Assembly (NCBI GenBank): GCA_009731375.1
Contig: BJOX01000159.1
Span: forward strand, 256,232 to 320,231
From: Paulinella micropora
Taxonomy: Eukaryota; Cercozoa; Imbricatea; Euglyphida
Length of the DNA stretch: 64,000 bases
Direction: 5' to 3'
Below, piece after piece: positions 48,389 through 62,045 of this stretch (positions are counted from its first letter, which is position 1; each line of letters opens with the position of its first letter). Made by a program: the position numbers and the translations under genes. The notes under the pieces were generated by a model. That model saw nothing but the letters and a program-made list of their open reading frames with translations, ran no database searches and had not been told where the DNA came from.

Positions 48389-48610
48389 GTATGTATGTAT
48401 GTATATATGTATATATGTATGTATGCATGCATGCATGTATGTATTATGTATGTATGTATACATATGTATGTATGTATGTATGTGTATGTATGTATGTATG
48501 TATGTATGTATGCATGTATGTATGTATGCATGTATGTATGCAGGTATGTAGGTATGTATGCAGGTATGTAGGTATGTATGTATGTATGTATGTATGTATG
48601 TATGTATTCA
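46453..48610 (-). repeat. Right terminal inverted repeat of the viral element
   Basis: Reverse complement of the left arm. The complex part is 46453-47952 and ends with the inverted 19-bp motif; the microsatellite outside it (47953 to about 48610) matches the left microsatellite word for word over long stretches. It carries the GGACC iterons and two copies of the 82-bp unit. Scattered substitutions and small indels between the arms show that they are real separate sequences and not an assembly copy. Confidence 0.9.
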
Positions 48611-48690
48611 TGCATGCATGCATGCATGCATGCATGCATGCATGCATGTATGTATGTATGTATGTATGTATGTATGTATGTATAAAGTGT
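47953..48690. repeat. (GTAT)n/(GCAT)n microsatellite
   Basis: Tetranucleotide repeats, inverted relative to those at 6341-6920. The Met-Tyr-Val-Cys frames are translations of the repeat. Confidence 0.95.
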
Positions 48691-48695
48691 TTTTT

Positions 48696-50160
48696 TCACA
48701 CGTTCGCGTCAGCGGTCACGTGTTCACCTTCAAGTCTCTGTCTCTTGCTGCTCACGTTCTGGTTCTCCTGGGACTTGTTCTTGCGTTTCGTGCTCTTCAT
48801 GAGCACCTTGTTTGCATCCTCCTGGTAGAACTCATCATGGTATCGCTGCACGTCGTGCACCGAGGCGATTGGCTGTATAGTAAACGTGCGGTGGCTCTCC
48901 CTATCACCGTCTTTCTGTGACCTTTTGCTTTTCCCGGTGGAAACATTCTCGTAGCCGACGCAGCCCAGTAGGTACTTGAGGGCTGCCTTGTTTGTGGCAA
49001 ACTCCCTTTTCTTGAAGGGGATCTTGGGCCCAGCGAGGACCGCGTCTCCCGCGAGCTTGCGCACTAGCTCCGATTCAAGCAGCTCGTTGCTATACACCGT
49101 CTTACTGTCCTTGAACAGGTCTTGGACCGAATTCACCTCGAATACTTCCGCGAGCCCGCTCACCGCCTTGTACAAACCGACGTGGCTCTTGCACAGCGCG
49201 GCGATCTGTCTGTCGGCCCTGTCCAGTTGCTCGGCCAGTCTCACGTCGCCTTTCACGAGGGCCAGCTGGTCCAAAATATCCACTTTGTCCTTGCACTGCT
49301 GGTAGAAGGACTTAACCCCTTTTACCCACTTGTGCCGTAGCCAGGCAAGATCGTTTTGTAGCTTGGCGGGATCGTGGACAGGCGCTCCTTGCAGCTCGGC
49401 GCGCTTTTTCCTGTACTCTGCTGCCGCTTTCTTCAGCACTGTGTGGACGCCAGGGTAGCGGGCAAAGGTGCTCATCATGGCATACTCGATTTTTTCATGG
49501 TCGTTGGGTCCACGAGACCTGAACAGAAAGTCCGCGCGTGTACGAGCGCTCTCTACCGTCAGCAACCCCCACTTCACTACGTCCCTGATCACTACCCCCA
49601 TGAGACAGAGTGGAGGTGGCGGTACCAACTTCTCTCCGCCCTCTTCTAGTTCCTGCTCTAGCTGGATCTTTGCCTCCTTCTCTTCTTTCTTCTGTTTCGC
49701 TTTGTCGTCTGCTTTCTTTTTGCGCTCCTCGTCCGTCATGATAGGCGGCAAGACCAACTGGAAATCCTGGATGAGCCAATCCCACATGGCAGGACCCTTG
49801 CAGCGCCGCTGCTCCGCTAAGGACGCGATCAGCCGCAGCTTCAGTGAACTGGGCACCTCGATCATCCTGGAAACGCCCGCCTGATCCTCCACCCGCACCC
49901 AGTCGTAGCCACTGTCAATCACGCACCAGGGCGTAAGCACGCCTTTGACTCTGTGCAGAGCCCTCATGCGCGCCTCCTTGGCAGAGTAGTTGGCCTCGTA
50001 CTGCTCGAAAACCTCGCAGTGTTCCCAGGGCAGAGTCGTCTCCTGTCTGCTCTCGAAACAGCGAGGGGCCGGGATCCCGCCTTCGCCAAAGTACGCGTAG
50101 ATGGTCGAGTCCCTGACCCGACGCGCTCTCATTAGCATCTGCGCCATGATCCGCGCCGTG
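48696..50160 (-). pseudogene. Divergent second polymerase-helicase, 3' fragment
   Basis: About 490 codons homologous to the C-terminal part of the gene at 9950-13799, from the helicase motif VI (QMLMRARR) to the stop at 48696. Similarity is moderate (roughly half of the residues), so it derives from a different, related element and is not a recent duplicate. It is uninterrupted where the first gene has a frameshift, which helps to locate that shift. The start is cut at about 50160, in the word GCATGC, where a CATA/CATG microsatellite begins; another microsatellite begins about 15 bp after the stop. It carries Lys/Arg-rich C-terminal residues. Confidence 0.8.
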
Positions 50161-51014
50161 CATGCATCATGCATTACATACATACATGCATACATACATA
50201 CATACATACATGCATGCATGCATCATGCATGCATGTATGCATGCATGCATGCATACATACATACACATACATACATATACATACATAGATACACATACAT
50301 AGATACCGACATACATACATAGACACGCACACACAAATACACACATAGATAGATACATACATACATACATACATACATACATGCAGCATGCATGCATGTA
50401 ACATATATACATACATACATACATATAATATACATACATACATACATACATACATACACACATACATACATACATGCATACATACATACATACATACATA
50501 CATACAGACATACATACATACATACATACACAAGCCATACATATATACATACATACATACATACATACATGCATAGATGCATAGATACATAGATACATAG
50601 ATACATACATACATACATACATACATAAATACATGCATGCATGCATACATACATACATACATACATACATGCATACATGCATACATACATACATACATAC
50701 ATACATACATACATACATGCATGCATGCATACATGTACACATGCATGCATGCATACACGTATACATACATGTATACATAAATACATACATACACACATAC
50801 ATACATACATACATATACATACATACATGCATACACACATGCAGACATACATACAGACATACATACAGACATACATACATACATACATACTTGGGGGGGG
50901 GGGGGGGGGGGGGGCCCNNNNNNNNNNNNNNNNNNNNNNNNNNNNNNNNNNNNNNNNNNNNNNNNNNNNNNNNNNNNNNNNNNNNNNNNNNNNNNNNNNN
51001 NNNNNNNNNNAAAA

Positions 51015-51055
<41 letters not shown>

Positions 51056-52076
51056 GGGCTCACTCACATACATACATACATACATGCATGCATGCATGCA
51101 TGTATGCAGGCACGTATGCAATGCATGCATGCATGTATGTATGTATGTATGTATGCATGTATATGTATGCATGTATGTATGTATGTATGTATGTATGTAT
51201 GGCTTGTGTATGTACGTATGTATGTATGTATGTATGTATGTATTTATGCATGTATGTATGTATGTATGTATGTGTACGTATGCATGTATGTATGTATGTA
51301 TGTATGTATGTGTGTATGTATGTATTTATGTATACATGTATGTATACATGTATGCATGCATGTATGTATGTATGTATGTATGTATGTATGCATGTATGTA
51401 TGTATGCATGTATGTATGTATGCATTTATGTATGTATGTATGTATGTATGTATGCATGCATGCATGTATGTATGTATGTATGTATGTATGTATGTATGCA
51501 TGTATGTTTGTATGTATGTATGTATGGCTTGTGTATGTACGTATGTATGTATGTATGTATGTATGTATGTATGTATGCATGTATGTATGTATGTGTGTAT
51601 GTATGTATGTATGTATGTATGTATATTATATGTATGTATGTATGTATATATGTATGTATGTATGCATGCATGCATGCATCCATGCATGCATGTATGTATG
51701 TATGTATGCATGTATGTATGTATGTATGTGTGTATGTGTGTGTGTGCGTGTCTATGTATGTATGTCTGTATGTATGTATGTGTATCTATGTATGTGTATG
51801 TATGCATGTATGTATGTCTGTATGTATGTATGTATGTATGCATGCTATGTATGTATGTATGTATGTATGTATGTATGTATGTATGCATGTATGTAATGCA
51901 TGCATGCATGCACGCAAATGCATGCATGCATGTATGTATGTATGTATGTATGCATGTATGTATGTATGTATGTATGTATGTATATATGTATGTATGTATG
52001 GCTTGTGTATGTACGTATGTATGTATGCATGTATGTATGTATGTATGTATGTATGTATGTATGTTTGTATGTATGC

Positions 52077-52107
<31 letters not shown>

Positions 52108-53036
52108 CATGTATGCATGCATGTATGCATGCATGCATGCATGCATGTATGCATGCATGCATGTATGTATGTATGTATGTATGCATGCATGCATGTATGT
52201 ATGTAGTATGTATGCATGTATGTATGTATGTATTTATGTATGTATGTATGTATGTATGTATGTATGTATGGCTTGTGTATGTATGTATGTATGTATGTAT
52301 GTATGTATGTATGTATGTATGTTTGTATGTATGCATGTATATTATATGTATGTATGTATGTATGCATGCATGCATGCATGCATGCATGCATGTATGTATG
52401 TATGTATGTATGTATGTATGTATGTATGTATGTATATATGTATTTATGTATTTATGTATGTATGTGTATGTATGTATGTATGTATGCATGTATGTATGTA
52501 TGCATGCATGCATGCATGTATGTAGGTATATAGGTATGTATGTATGTAGGTATGCAGGTATGTATGTATGTATGTATGTATGCATGCATGCATGCATGTA
52601 TGCATGCATGCATGCATGATGCATGCATGCATGTATGTATGTATGTATGTATGTATGTATGCATGCATGTATGCATGTATGTATGTATGTATGTATGTAT
52701 GTATATATACATGTATGCATGTATGCATGTATGCATGTATGCATGTATACATACATACATACATACATACATGCATACATACATACATACATACATACAT
52801 ACATACATACATACATACATACATACATACATACATGCGCATGCATGCATGCATGTATGCATGCATATGCATACATGCATGCATGCATGCGCATGTATGT
52901 ATGTATGTATGTATGTATGTATGTATGTATGTATGTATGTATGTATGTATGTATGTATGCATGTATGCATGTATGCATGTATGCATGTATGCATGTATGT
53001 ATGTATGTATGCATGCATGCATGTATGCATGTATGT
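50160..53036. repeat. CATA/CATG microsatellite field with gap
   Basis: Tetranucleotide repeats run as CATA up to 50890, then poly-G (50893-50914), a 93-N gap (50918-51010), poly-G again (51016-51054), and mainly GTAT to 52740, with a CATA patch at 52750-52840. The word GGCTTGTGTATGTACG recurs at about 51201, 51526, 52001 and 52270, giving a higher-order period of roughly 270-480 bp. No gene. Confidence 0.95.
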
Positions 53037-53420
<384 letters not shown>

Positions 53421-54238
53421 ATCATGAGTCATCATCCTACCGTTATTAAGTAAAATTGATCAACATTAATGATATTCAATAATTAGGTGAAAGTTTAATC
53501 ATTTTGATAACGTTAAATAATATTAAATAATATTAATAACGTTGACTAATCATCTATTGAATAATATTTGAATAATATTGAATAATATTGAATAATAAAA
53601 AAATTTGAATAACACTAATTGAATAATATTGATTAAGTCATATACATTGAAGCATAATATTGCCACCGAATAGTTTTGAATAGTATTGATTAATATAGTT
53701 GAATACCAATCATCATGAGTCTCACAAGTTGAATAATACTGTATTAATATTGAATAAGATCATATTATCAGTAGGATCCAGAATCGTGTGAATCAGTGAC
53801 CGTACCGGACCGACTTATTATGATTATGATATTGTGTTCATTTTCTTCCGCCTGACAAGTTAAAGTTTTACATCTCAGGCCGCCTATTTTTAGTTCCGTT
53901 ACTTCATTATTAATACGATAAGTTCCGTTTTATTATCAACTGCCACCGTTATAACTTGACTTGATTATGTTGATTAATATTGATTAATATTGATTAAAGT
54001 TGAACTCAAGCTCATATTGATTAAGTGATATTGATTAAATTAATATTATTGATTAATATTGATTAATAATATCATAAGACGGCGCCGGTTTATTAATATT
54101 GCCTGGATTTATATTGGCTGATTAATAATATTGATTTTTTTTTGTTTTTTTGTGTGCATAATCTTGATTAAATTATTGAATAATGTAATAATCATACGGT
54201 ATTCTAGTATATAATAAATAATGACATCAGTGTCGCTA
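53421..54238. other. AT-rich non-coding block with short repeats
   Basis: About 800 bp in which TTGAATAATATT and ATTGATTAATATT words recur many times. There is no coding frame. It stands alone between CT and CATA microsatellites. It could be a degenerate transposon, a replication-prone region or old satellite; nothing decides this. Confidence 0.5.
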
Positions 54239-54967
54239 CATACATACATACATACATGCATGCAATGCATGCATGAATGCATGCATACATACATACATAC
54301 ATACATACATACATACCTGCATACCTACATACCTACATACCTACATACCTACCTACATACATACATACATACATACATGCATGCATACATGCATACATGC
54401 ATACATGCATACATGCATAAATACATACATACATACATACATACACATACATACACATACATACATACATATACATACATACATACATACATACATACAT
54501 GCACACATACATACATACATACATACATATATACATACACACATACATACATACATACATACATACACACAAACACACACATACATACATACATACATAC
54601 ATACATACATACATCATTCGCACACACACACACACGCATGGGCACACATACATAGACAGACAAAGACAGAGAGACAGACAGACACAAACAGTACAGTCAT
54701 GTAGACAGACAGACACAGACAGACAGGCATGGCGCAGACAGGCAGGCAGGAAGACAGACAGACACACAGACACACAGACAGAGAGACAGACATGTACACA
54801 TGTACACACACACACACATAGACAGACAGACAGACAGAGAGACAGACAGACAGACAGACAGACACACAGACACACACACACACACAGACACAGGCAGACA
54901 GACAGGCAGGCAGACACACACACACACACACAGACAGACAGACACAGATAGACAGACGGACAGTCTG

Positions 54968-55016
<49 letters not shown>

Positions 55017-55050
55017 AACACACATACACACATACACACACACACAAACG
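54239..55050. repeat. CATA, CACA and CAGA microsatellites
   Basis: CATA/CATG at 54239-54615, then CA and CAGA repeats to 55050. It mirrors, in inverted order, the CTGT/GT/GTAT series at 5660-6320. Confidence 0.95.
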
Positions 55051-55235
55051 TGGAATCAAAGAGATTTTTCTTGTGGGAAAGAAAATAGAAAAGTAGAGTG
55101 TGATGGAAAGTGAACTACAATGCCAAAAACTTTGAGGCAGAAGAAACAACCCCCCAAATGTTAGAGATAACCTTTTTTGGAGGCAAAAAATAAAAAGTTC
55201 CTGCAGTAATTTTTTCAAAGTCCAAACCCCTCACA
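55051..55235 (-). repeat. Dispersed repeat, inverted copy of 5480-5660
   Basis: The minus strand matches the left-flank repeat in order, including GGTTATCTCTAACATTTGG and the GT-rich end. It is diverged by scattered substitutions and indels, so the two are independent copies. Confidence 0.7.
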
Positions 55236-55435
55236 AAATAGGGTCCAAAAATGCAAGAGAACACGCTCGTTTCCAAATTCCCAAGGCCACGGCCGTTTCG
55301 CGCGGGGCCGGAAACAGGGTCAGGTGCCACATGACTAACGGAAGCAAGGAAAAATACCGCAAAAATAAAATATTCGTTTGAGCCGGAAAAGAGGTGAAGG
55401 ACGCGAGAGACCGTAGGAAGTACACCTAACACAAT

Positions 55436-55690
55436 TTAGTAGGTGCACCCGAAAGTCATCAGCCAGCGATCTTGGGAAGCAGGAAGTCCCCGAACAACAC
55501 TGGCATAGGAAGCTTGGACTTTCTGAAGGTAGCGCAGGGCTTCCTTGCCAAGTGCACCAGTAGGCTCCAACACCCACGGAACAAGCGAGGTATGGGTCTC
55601 AGCAGCGAGCACATCATACATGCGATGTTTGAGAACTCACGTTGTGATGCAGCAAATAAGGGGGTGTTAGCTGCAGCATGAACATAAGCC
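55436..55690 (-). pseudogene. Possible LINE reverse-transcriptase C-terminal fragment
   Basis: On the minus strand the frame reads AQAYVHAAANTP, a stop, then KHRMYDVLAAETHTSLVPWV and LEPTGALGKEALRYL. This resembles the end of ORF2 in some non-LTR retrotransposons, where an H(R)xKYxxLL-type helix is followed by a V(P)xxxETxG strand. At least one stop interrupts it and both ends are lost. The call is weak. Confidence 0.35.
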
Positions 55691-55699
55691 TGAGCAAGG

Positions 55700-56340
55700 C
55701 GAGATGCAAAGCTAACATCTCTCTCTCTCTCCTCTTCTTCTTCTTCTTCTTCTTCGTTTTTATTGAGAGAACAATTTTACAATTGGACTCAGGGAACGTC
55801 CACGTGAAAAGTATAGCTAGTAAGTTATACCTTTATCTAAGGTGGAAACCCAGTTATTCAGTTGAGCGTATTCAGGAAGATATAAATCTCTCTCTCTCTT
55901 CTCTTTCTCAGAGTCTTTCTTTTCTCGTCCTTTTTATTCTTTCCAGGAGCTTTCTGTTGAGCCTTAGTTCCAGTTTTCCTTGTTGGTTAGTTTTGTTTTT
56001 GTTTCCTTTGTTTCGTTTGTTTGTTTTTGTTTTTTTTTTGTTTGTTTTGTTTTTGTTTCTATTTCTATTGTGTTTTTAAAAAAATCTTTCTTGTTTTTTT
56101 GCTTCGTTCTCTATTCTTTTCCTTGTTTTTTTCTTTTTCTCTTTGTTCCTTTCTTTCTTTCTATCTGTTTTCTCTTTCTTTCTCTTCCATTTTACTTTTT
56201 CCAGGAGCTTTCTATTGAACCTTAGTTCCAGTTTTCCTTATGAGCTTGCACTGTCGTTCCTTGGAACCAGATTTCTTTTGAATTAAGCTCTTCTGTATTT
56301 TCTTTCTCATTAAACCTTGCTTACTGTAATAAAAAAAAAG
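55700..56340 (+). repeat. Dispersed repeat 3' ends (T-rich, A-tailed)
   Basis: CT microsatellite, then two partial copies of the 3' end family: TTTCCAGGAGCTTTCTGTTGAGCCTTAG at about 55940 and again (as TTTCTATTGAACC) at about 56205, followed by the family terminus ATTAAACCTTGCTTACTGTAAT and an A run at 56300-56352. The region between is poly-T-rich low-complexity sequence. Confidence 0.6.
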
Positions 56341-56352
56341 AAAAAAAAAAAA

Positions 56353-56890
56353 GTCTCCTTCTTGGGCATAGCGCTTAGCCCCCTTTTGGCGATCGTGCGT
56401 AATTGCATTTTATTTTTGGGGCCTATTTTTTCTCCTCTGGAGTTTTTACTAGGCCCTTTTTGTTTAGTGGCTATGGGGTTCTTTTGTGGTTTCAACCCGA
56501 GTCCCACACTGTTCGCCGCTTTTGTAGAGAAATGATAAGGAAGTTCGACTTTCTTTTCCTTTCTCTCCATCTCTTTCCTTCTTCCTTGAGTGGTTATGGG
56601 TTCATAGCCTGATGGTTCAAACCTGTGTCCCACTCTCCGCGCCTCTTCCTTCCCTTTCCTTCACCCTCTCCCCTTTTTTTAACCGTCAACAGGTTATTTT
56701 CATCTTCTTTTATTTCCTCTCAGCTACTATAAGTGAAACCCCTCAAACCCTCAAAATCACTGTGTCGTTTGGGCGTGGTTAATGGGGGCCAGCCGACCAA
56801 TTGATTGGGCCGAGAGCCACACAGCGGTCTCACTTCTTGTGGTCGCAGAAACTGTCAAAGAATAGCAGCCTTTGGTCGCTCCTGCAGGTG
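56353..56890. other. Unique non-coding sequence
   Basis: About 540 bp between an A run and an ATT microsatellite. The word GGTTCAAACC at 56607-56616 looks like a Pol III B box, with an ATAGCCTGATGG word just before it, so another decayed tRNA-like sequence is possible. No gene is seen. Confidence 0.4.
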
Positions 56891-56892
56891 GT

Positions 56893-56935
<43 letters not shown>

Positions 56936-57165
56936 GGACACCGTGATAGCCCAGTGGTCAAGTTCTACCATCTGGGCCCTGTCGCCAGTTCGATTCCCGT
57001 CGGTGCCACCAGTATTTTCATTGAACATACCGGTCCGTCTGGAAGTGTTGGAACTGCCCTTGCGGGGGTGTCATTAGAGCCTATCGTCAATTCTTCGTAC
57101 TCCCCTCACGGGTGAGACGATGGAGGCGCATGTGCAGATTTGCATCAGCCATTGACAGAGAAGCA
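56936..57165 (+). repeat. tRNA-derived SINE-like element, copy 2
   Basis: The full unit. The 5' module (about 56937-57011) has a 7-bp acceptor-like stem with one mismatch (GACACCG with CGGTGCC), A box TAGCCCAGTGG, B box AGTTCGATTCC and a terminal CCA. A GC-rich tail ends in CATTGACAGAGAAGCAC. ATT repeats lie on both sides. Confidence 0.75.
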
Positions 57166-57217
57166 CTATTATTATTGTTATGATTATTACTACTACTACT
57201 ACTACTATTACTATTAC

Positions 57218-57262
<45 letters not shown>

Positions 57263-57279
57263 CATCATCATTATTATTA

Positions 57280-57350
<71 letters not shown>

Positions 57351-57570
57351 GGACACCGTGATAGCCCAGTGGTCAAGTTCTACCATCTGGGCCCTGTCGC
57401 CAGTTCGATTCCCGTCGGTGCCACCAGTATTTTCATTGAACATACCGGTCCGTCTGGAAGTGTTGGAACTGCCCTTGCGGGGGTGTCATTAGAGCTTATC
57501 GTCAATTCTTCGTACTCCCCTCACGGGTGAGACGATGGAGGCGCATGTGCAGAAATGCATCAGCCATTGA
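57351..57570 (+). repeat. tRNA-derived SINE-like element, copy 3
   Basis: Nearly identical to copy 2 (a few substitutions, for example at the GAGCCTATC/GAGCTTATC site), about 415 bp downstream in the same orientation. The space between is ATT microsatellite. Close similarity suggests recent activity or tandem duplication. Confidence 0.75.
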
Positions 57571-57579
57571 CAGAGAAGC

Positions 57580-57581
57580 AC

Positions 57582-57665
<84 letters not shown>

Positions 57666-58033
57666 AGAAGAGCAAGGTTTAATGAGAAAACAGATGAAAG
57701 AAAAAATAAAAGAACTTAATTCATACGAATTCTGGCCCCAGGGAGCATCAGTACAAGTTCTGTAGGACAAGCTGTAACTAAGGTTCAACAGCTAAGCTCC
57801 AAGGAAAGTAATAAAAAGAAGGAAAATGAAAAGGAGAAAGAGAAAGAAGAAAAGGAGAAAGAGAGAAAAAAGAAAAGGGAGAAGGAGCAAAGAAAGACAA
57901 AGAAAACAAAAAGCAAAAAAGAAAGATCAACGCCACATAAAGCATCAAACATACAAAAACAACAGGCAAACACAACAACAGAAACAACTTTTTTTAAAAC
58001 AGATAAGCAAGGTTTAATGTAAAAAAAAAAATG

Positions 58034-58074
<41 letters not shown>

Positions 58075-58075
58075 G
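57580..58075 (-). repeat. ATT repeats and dispersed repeat 3' end
   Basis: ATT repeat to 57663, then the minus-strand 3' end family (terminus at about 57670, AGCAAGGTTTAATGAG), followed by A-rich purine sequence and a second terminus (AAGCAAGGTTTAATGT at about 58004-58020), then ATT repeats. Confidence 0.6.
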
Positions 58076-58480
58076 GTCAGCCCAATGGCCTCAAGGCGTT
58101 AAACTGTGACGCCAACTCATAAACCTTTGGTGGTAGATGCTGGGGAGGAGGGTCGTTGCGCGCGTAAAAGATCTTAAACTCCGCATATGCTGGTTGATAG
58201 CCCAGGACCCAGCAGACACCAGATTGTTATGGGTGGGGTTTCGAGGCAGCTCTAGCAACCGCGCTTGGTGTATGCACTTGCACATTCGGTGACGTCTTGC
58301 AAGAGGTTGCTGGGACTGCGGAATAACCTCGGCTTAGTGCAGTCTTGCCCTCAGGAGCTCCATCGGTGGCCCCGATCATCAGGCGAGAGACTGACACGGG
58401 GGGGTGGAGGACCTCGAACAAGGGTATTGGAGGCTTATGTCCGTTGAGGATATGCCATCAGCTGCATCAGTACGCCTCAG
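58076..58480. other. Unidentified GC-rich repeat-like sequence
   Basis: About 400 bp of moderately GC-rich sequence bordered by ATT microsatellites on both sides, the same setting as the SINE-like units. A word GGTCAGCCCAATGGCCTCAAGG at its start has a weak A-box look (AGCCCAATGG). It may be another tRNA-derived repeat. No coding frame is seen. Confidence 0.35.
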
Positions 58481-58516
58481 ATATAGTATTATTATTATTT
58501 TTATTATTATTATTAC

Positions 58517-58579
<63 letters not shown>

Positions 58580-58740
58580 TACTACTATTATTATCATATT
58601 ATTATTTTTGTTTTTATTTCTATTATTATTTTATTATTATTTTTTGCATTACATTTTATTACTATTACTTCTATTATGATTTTTCCCTCCTTTTCCATCT
58701 GTTTTTTCTTTTTCGTTTTTCTTATTTTCTGCTGCCTGTT
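58480..58740. repeat. (ATT)n microsatellite, T-rich
   Basis: ATT repeats with ACT and TTTTT variants grading into T-rich sequence. No gene. Confidence 0.85.
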
Positions 58741-59580
58741 AGGTTTGGGTTTGTTCTTGCATATGGCTCAACTGTATGTTTATGGTTGTGGCTTGTGGAG
58801 TTTCTTCTGGTCTATGAGGGGGTTGGGGTGCGGAGTGGTTTGGCTCGACTAGCTTGAGGCTGCATGTCTATGAGGTTGCCAGGCTTGGGATGGTCCTTAT
58901 GGATACTGCAGCACTCGGCATAATCGCGTCGCGAGTACGCCACGTCGAGCCTTACTACGCTCTGCACACCATCCTCCTGGCTACGACAGCCTCCGGGTGC
59001 GAGTGAATTGCGTTAGGTGCTGCAGTTTCCTTAAGGGCTGTCTCACTGACTGTCAATTGATCTCACTTGCGCCCATGTTAGTTATGTCTTAACTCCTCTG
59101 GCGCTGTCTGCTCTTGCATTCTAGTTCAGTATTGTCTCCCTTGTCACTGTCTAGCCTTGTGTTTGTTTGTTTTGCTTGCTTTTTGTGTTTGTTGCTGCCT
59201 CTTTTGTTGTCTTTTTTGTTTTGTTGTTGTTTCTTCTGTTTCGCTTGTTTGTTTGTTTCTTTTGTTTCTTGTTTTTTTTTTTGTTCCTATTCTCTTTTGT
59301 TTGTTTTTTGCTTTTTTCTTCTCTTACTGTTTTTCGTTTCTCTGTTTTCTTTTCTTTTCCTGATTTTCTTTATCTCTTTCCTCCTTTCTTTCTTTCTATC
59401 TTTTTTCTCTTTCTTTTCCTTTCCATATTATTCCTTCCAGGAGCTTTCTGTTGAACCTTAGTTCCAGATTTCCTTATGAGCTTGTACTGTTGTTCCTTGT
59501 CTTTTGAATTAGGCTCATCTTTTTTCTATCGTCTCTTTCTCATTAAACCTTGCTTACTGTAATAATTAAAAAAAAAATTA
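58740..59580 (+). repeat. Dispersed repeat, near-complete 3' copy
   Basis: Plus-strand counterpart of 240-1410. It shares GGCTTGTGGAGTTTCTTCTGG, GCGTTAGGTGCTGCAGTTTCC and the terminus ATTAAACCTTGCTTACTGTAAT with an A-rich tail. Its middle is T-rich low-complexity sequence where the left copy has the GATA tract. Confidence 0.7.
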
Positions 59581-59584
59581 AAAA

Positions 59585-59647
<63 letters not shown>

Positions 59648-59660
59648 GTTGTTGTTATTT

Positions 59661-59805
59661 GGACACAGTGATAGCCCAGTGGTCAAGTTCTACCATCTGG
59701 GCCCTGTCGCCAGTTCGATTCCCGTCGGTGCCACCAGTATTTTCATTCAACATACCGGTCCGTCTGGACCAGTATTTTCATTGAACATACCGGTCCGTCT
59801 GGAAG
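59661..59805 (+). repeat. tRNA-derived SINE-like element, copy 4 (truncated)
   Basis: The tRNA-like 5' module plus a tandem duplication of about 33 bp, cut by a 10-N gap (59806-59815). The same duplication occurs in copy 1 at 1918-1985. Confidence 0.7.
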
Positions 59806-59849
59806 NNNNNNNNNNGTTATTATTGTTATTATTATTATTGTTATTATTA

Positions 59850-61109
<1,260 letters not shown>

Positions 61110-61110
<1 letters not shown>

Positions 61111-61200
61111 TAAAAATAATAGTGATAATAATAATAATAATGACAATAATAATAATAATAATAATAATAAATAATAATAATAAAACAAACAAACAAACAA

Positions 61201-61238
<38 letters not shown>

Positions 61239-61574
61239 GCAGCAGCAATAACACTTTTTTCGATTATATGAAGGGAGTTGGGAATGTACCTGGACTAGAG
61301 AGTTGCTGTGTGGGTTGGTCAAGAATGATTCCTGTCTTCTGCTTCGGACTGGTTGTGTGTGGCTTCTTGTACTTACTTAAATTTATTCTTTCTACTACCT
61401 GCTCCTTCGGTCCCTCTTGTAAGTCTGTGATAGCCAGGTGCTTCCAATCATCCCTTCTACCTATTCACTTTCGTCTTTAGGATTCTGATGAGGGTAAATC
61501 CAGCGGGAAGCATCCCTCAGACACCGGAACATCCTTCACCGAAAGAGAAAGGTTGGTTTGTGTGTCTATCCTCT

Positions 61575-61575
<1 letters not shown>
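61110..61575. other. AAT/AAC repeats and unique sequence
   Basis: AAT then AAC/AGC trinucleotide repeats to 61250, followed by about 320 bp of unique sequence with no credible gene, ending at a CT tract. Confidence 0.5.

Positions 61576-62045
<470 letters not shown>

Noticed and set aside
6341-48610. Polinton proper: protein-primed polymerase B, RVE integrase or adenovirus-type protease
   Set aside because: I looked for their motifs (DTD in PolB, DDE, His-Glu-Cys protease patterns) in the larger frames and found none.
6300-48700. Target-site duplication at the element ends
   Set aside because: Both ends lie in inverted simple repeats, so no short direct duplication can be told apart from the microsatellite.
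50893-51055. G-quadruplex element
   Set aside because: The G runs border an N gap and look like sequencing or assembly artefacts.
50160-53036. Very long open frames of Met-Tyr-Val-Cys or His-Thr-Tyr-Ile repeats
   Set aside because: They translate CATA/CATG microsatellites on both strands and in several frames equally; there is no non-repeat coding content.
56937-57011. Functional tRNA gene
   Set aside because: The acceptor arm has a mismatch, the T-stem pairs poorly and the anticodon arm is not convincing; repeated copies with tails fit a SINE-like repeat better.
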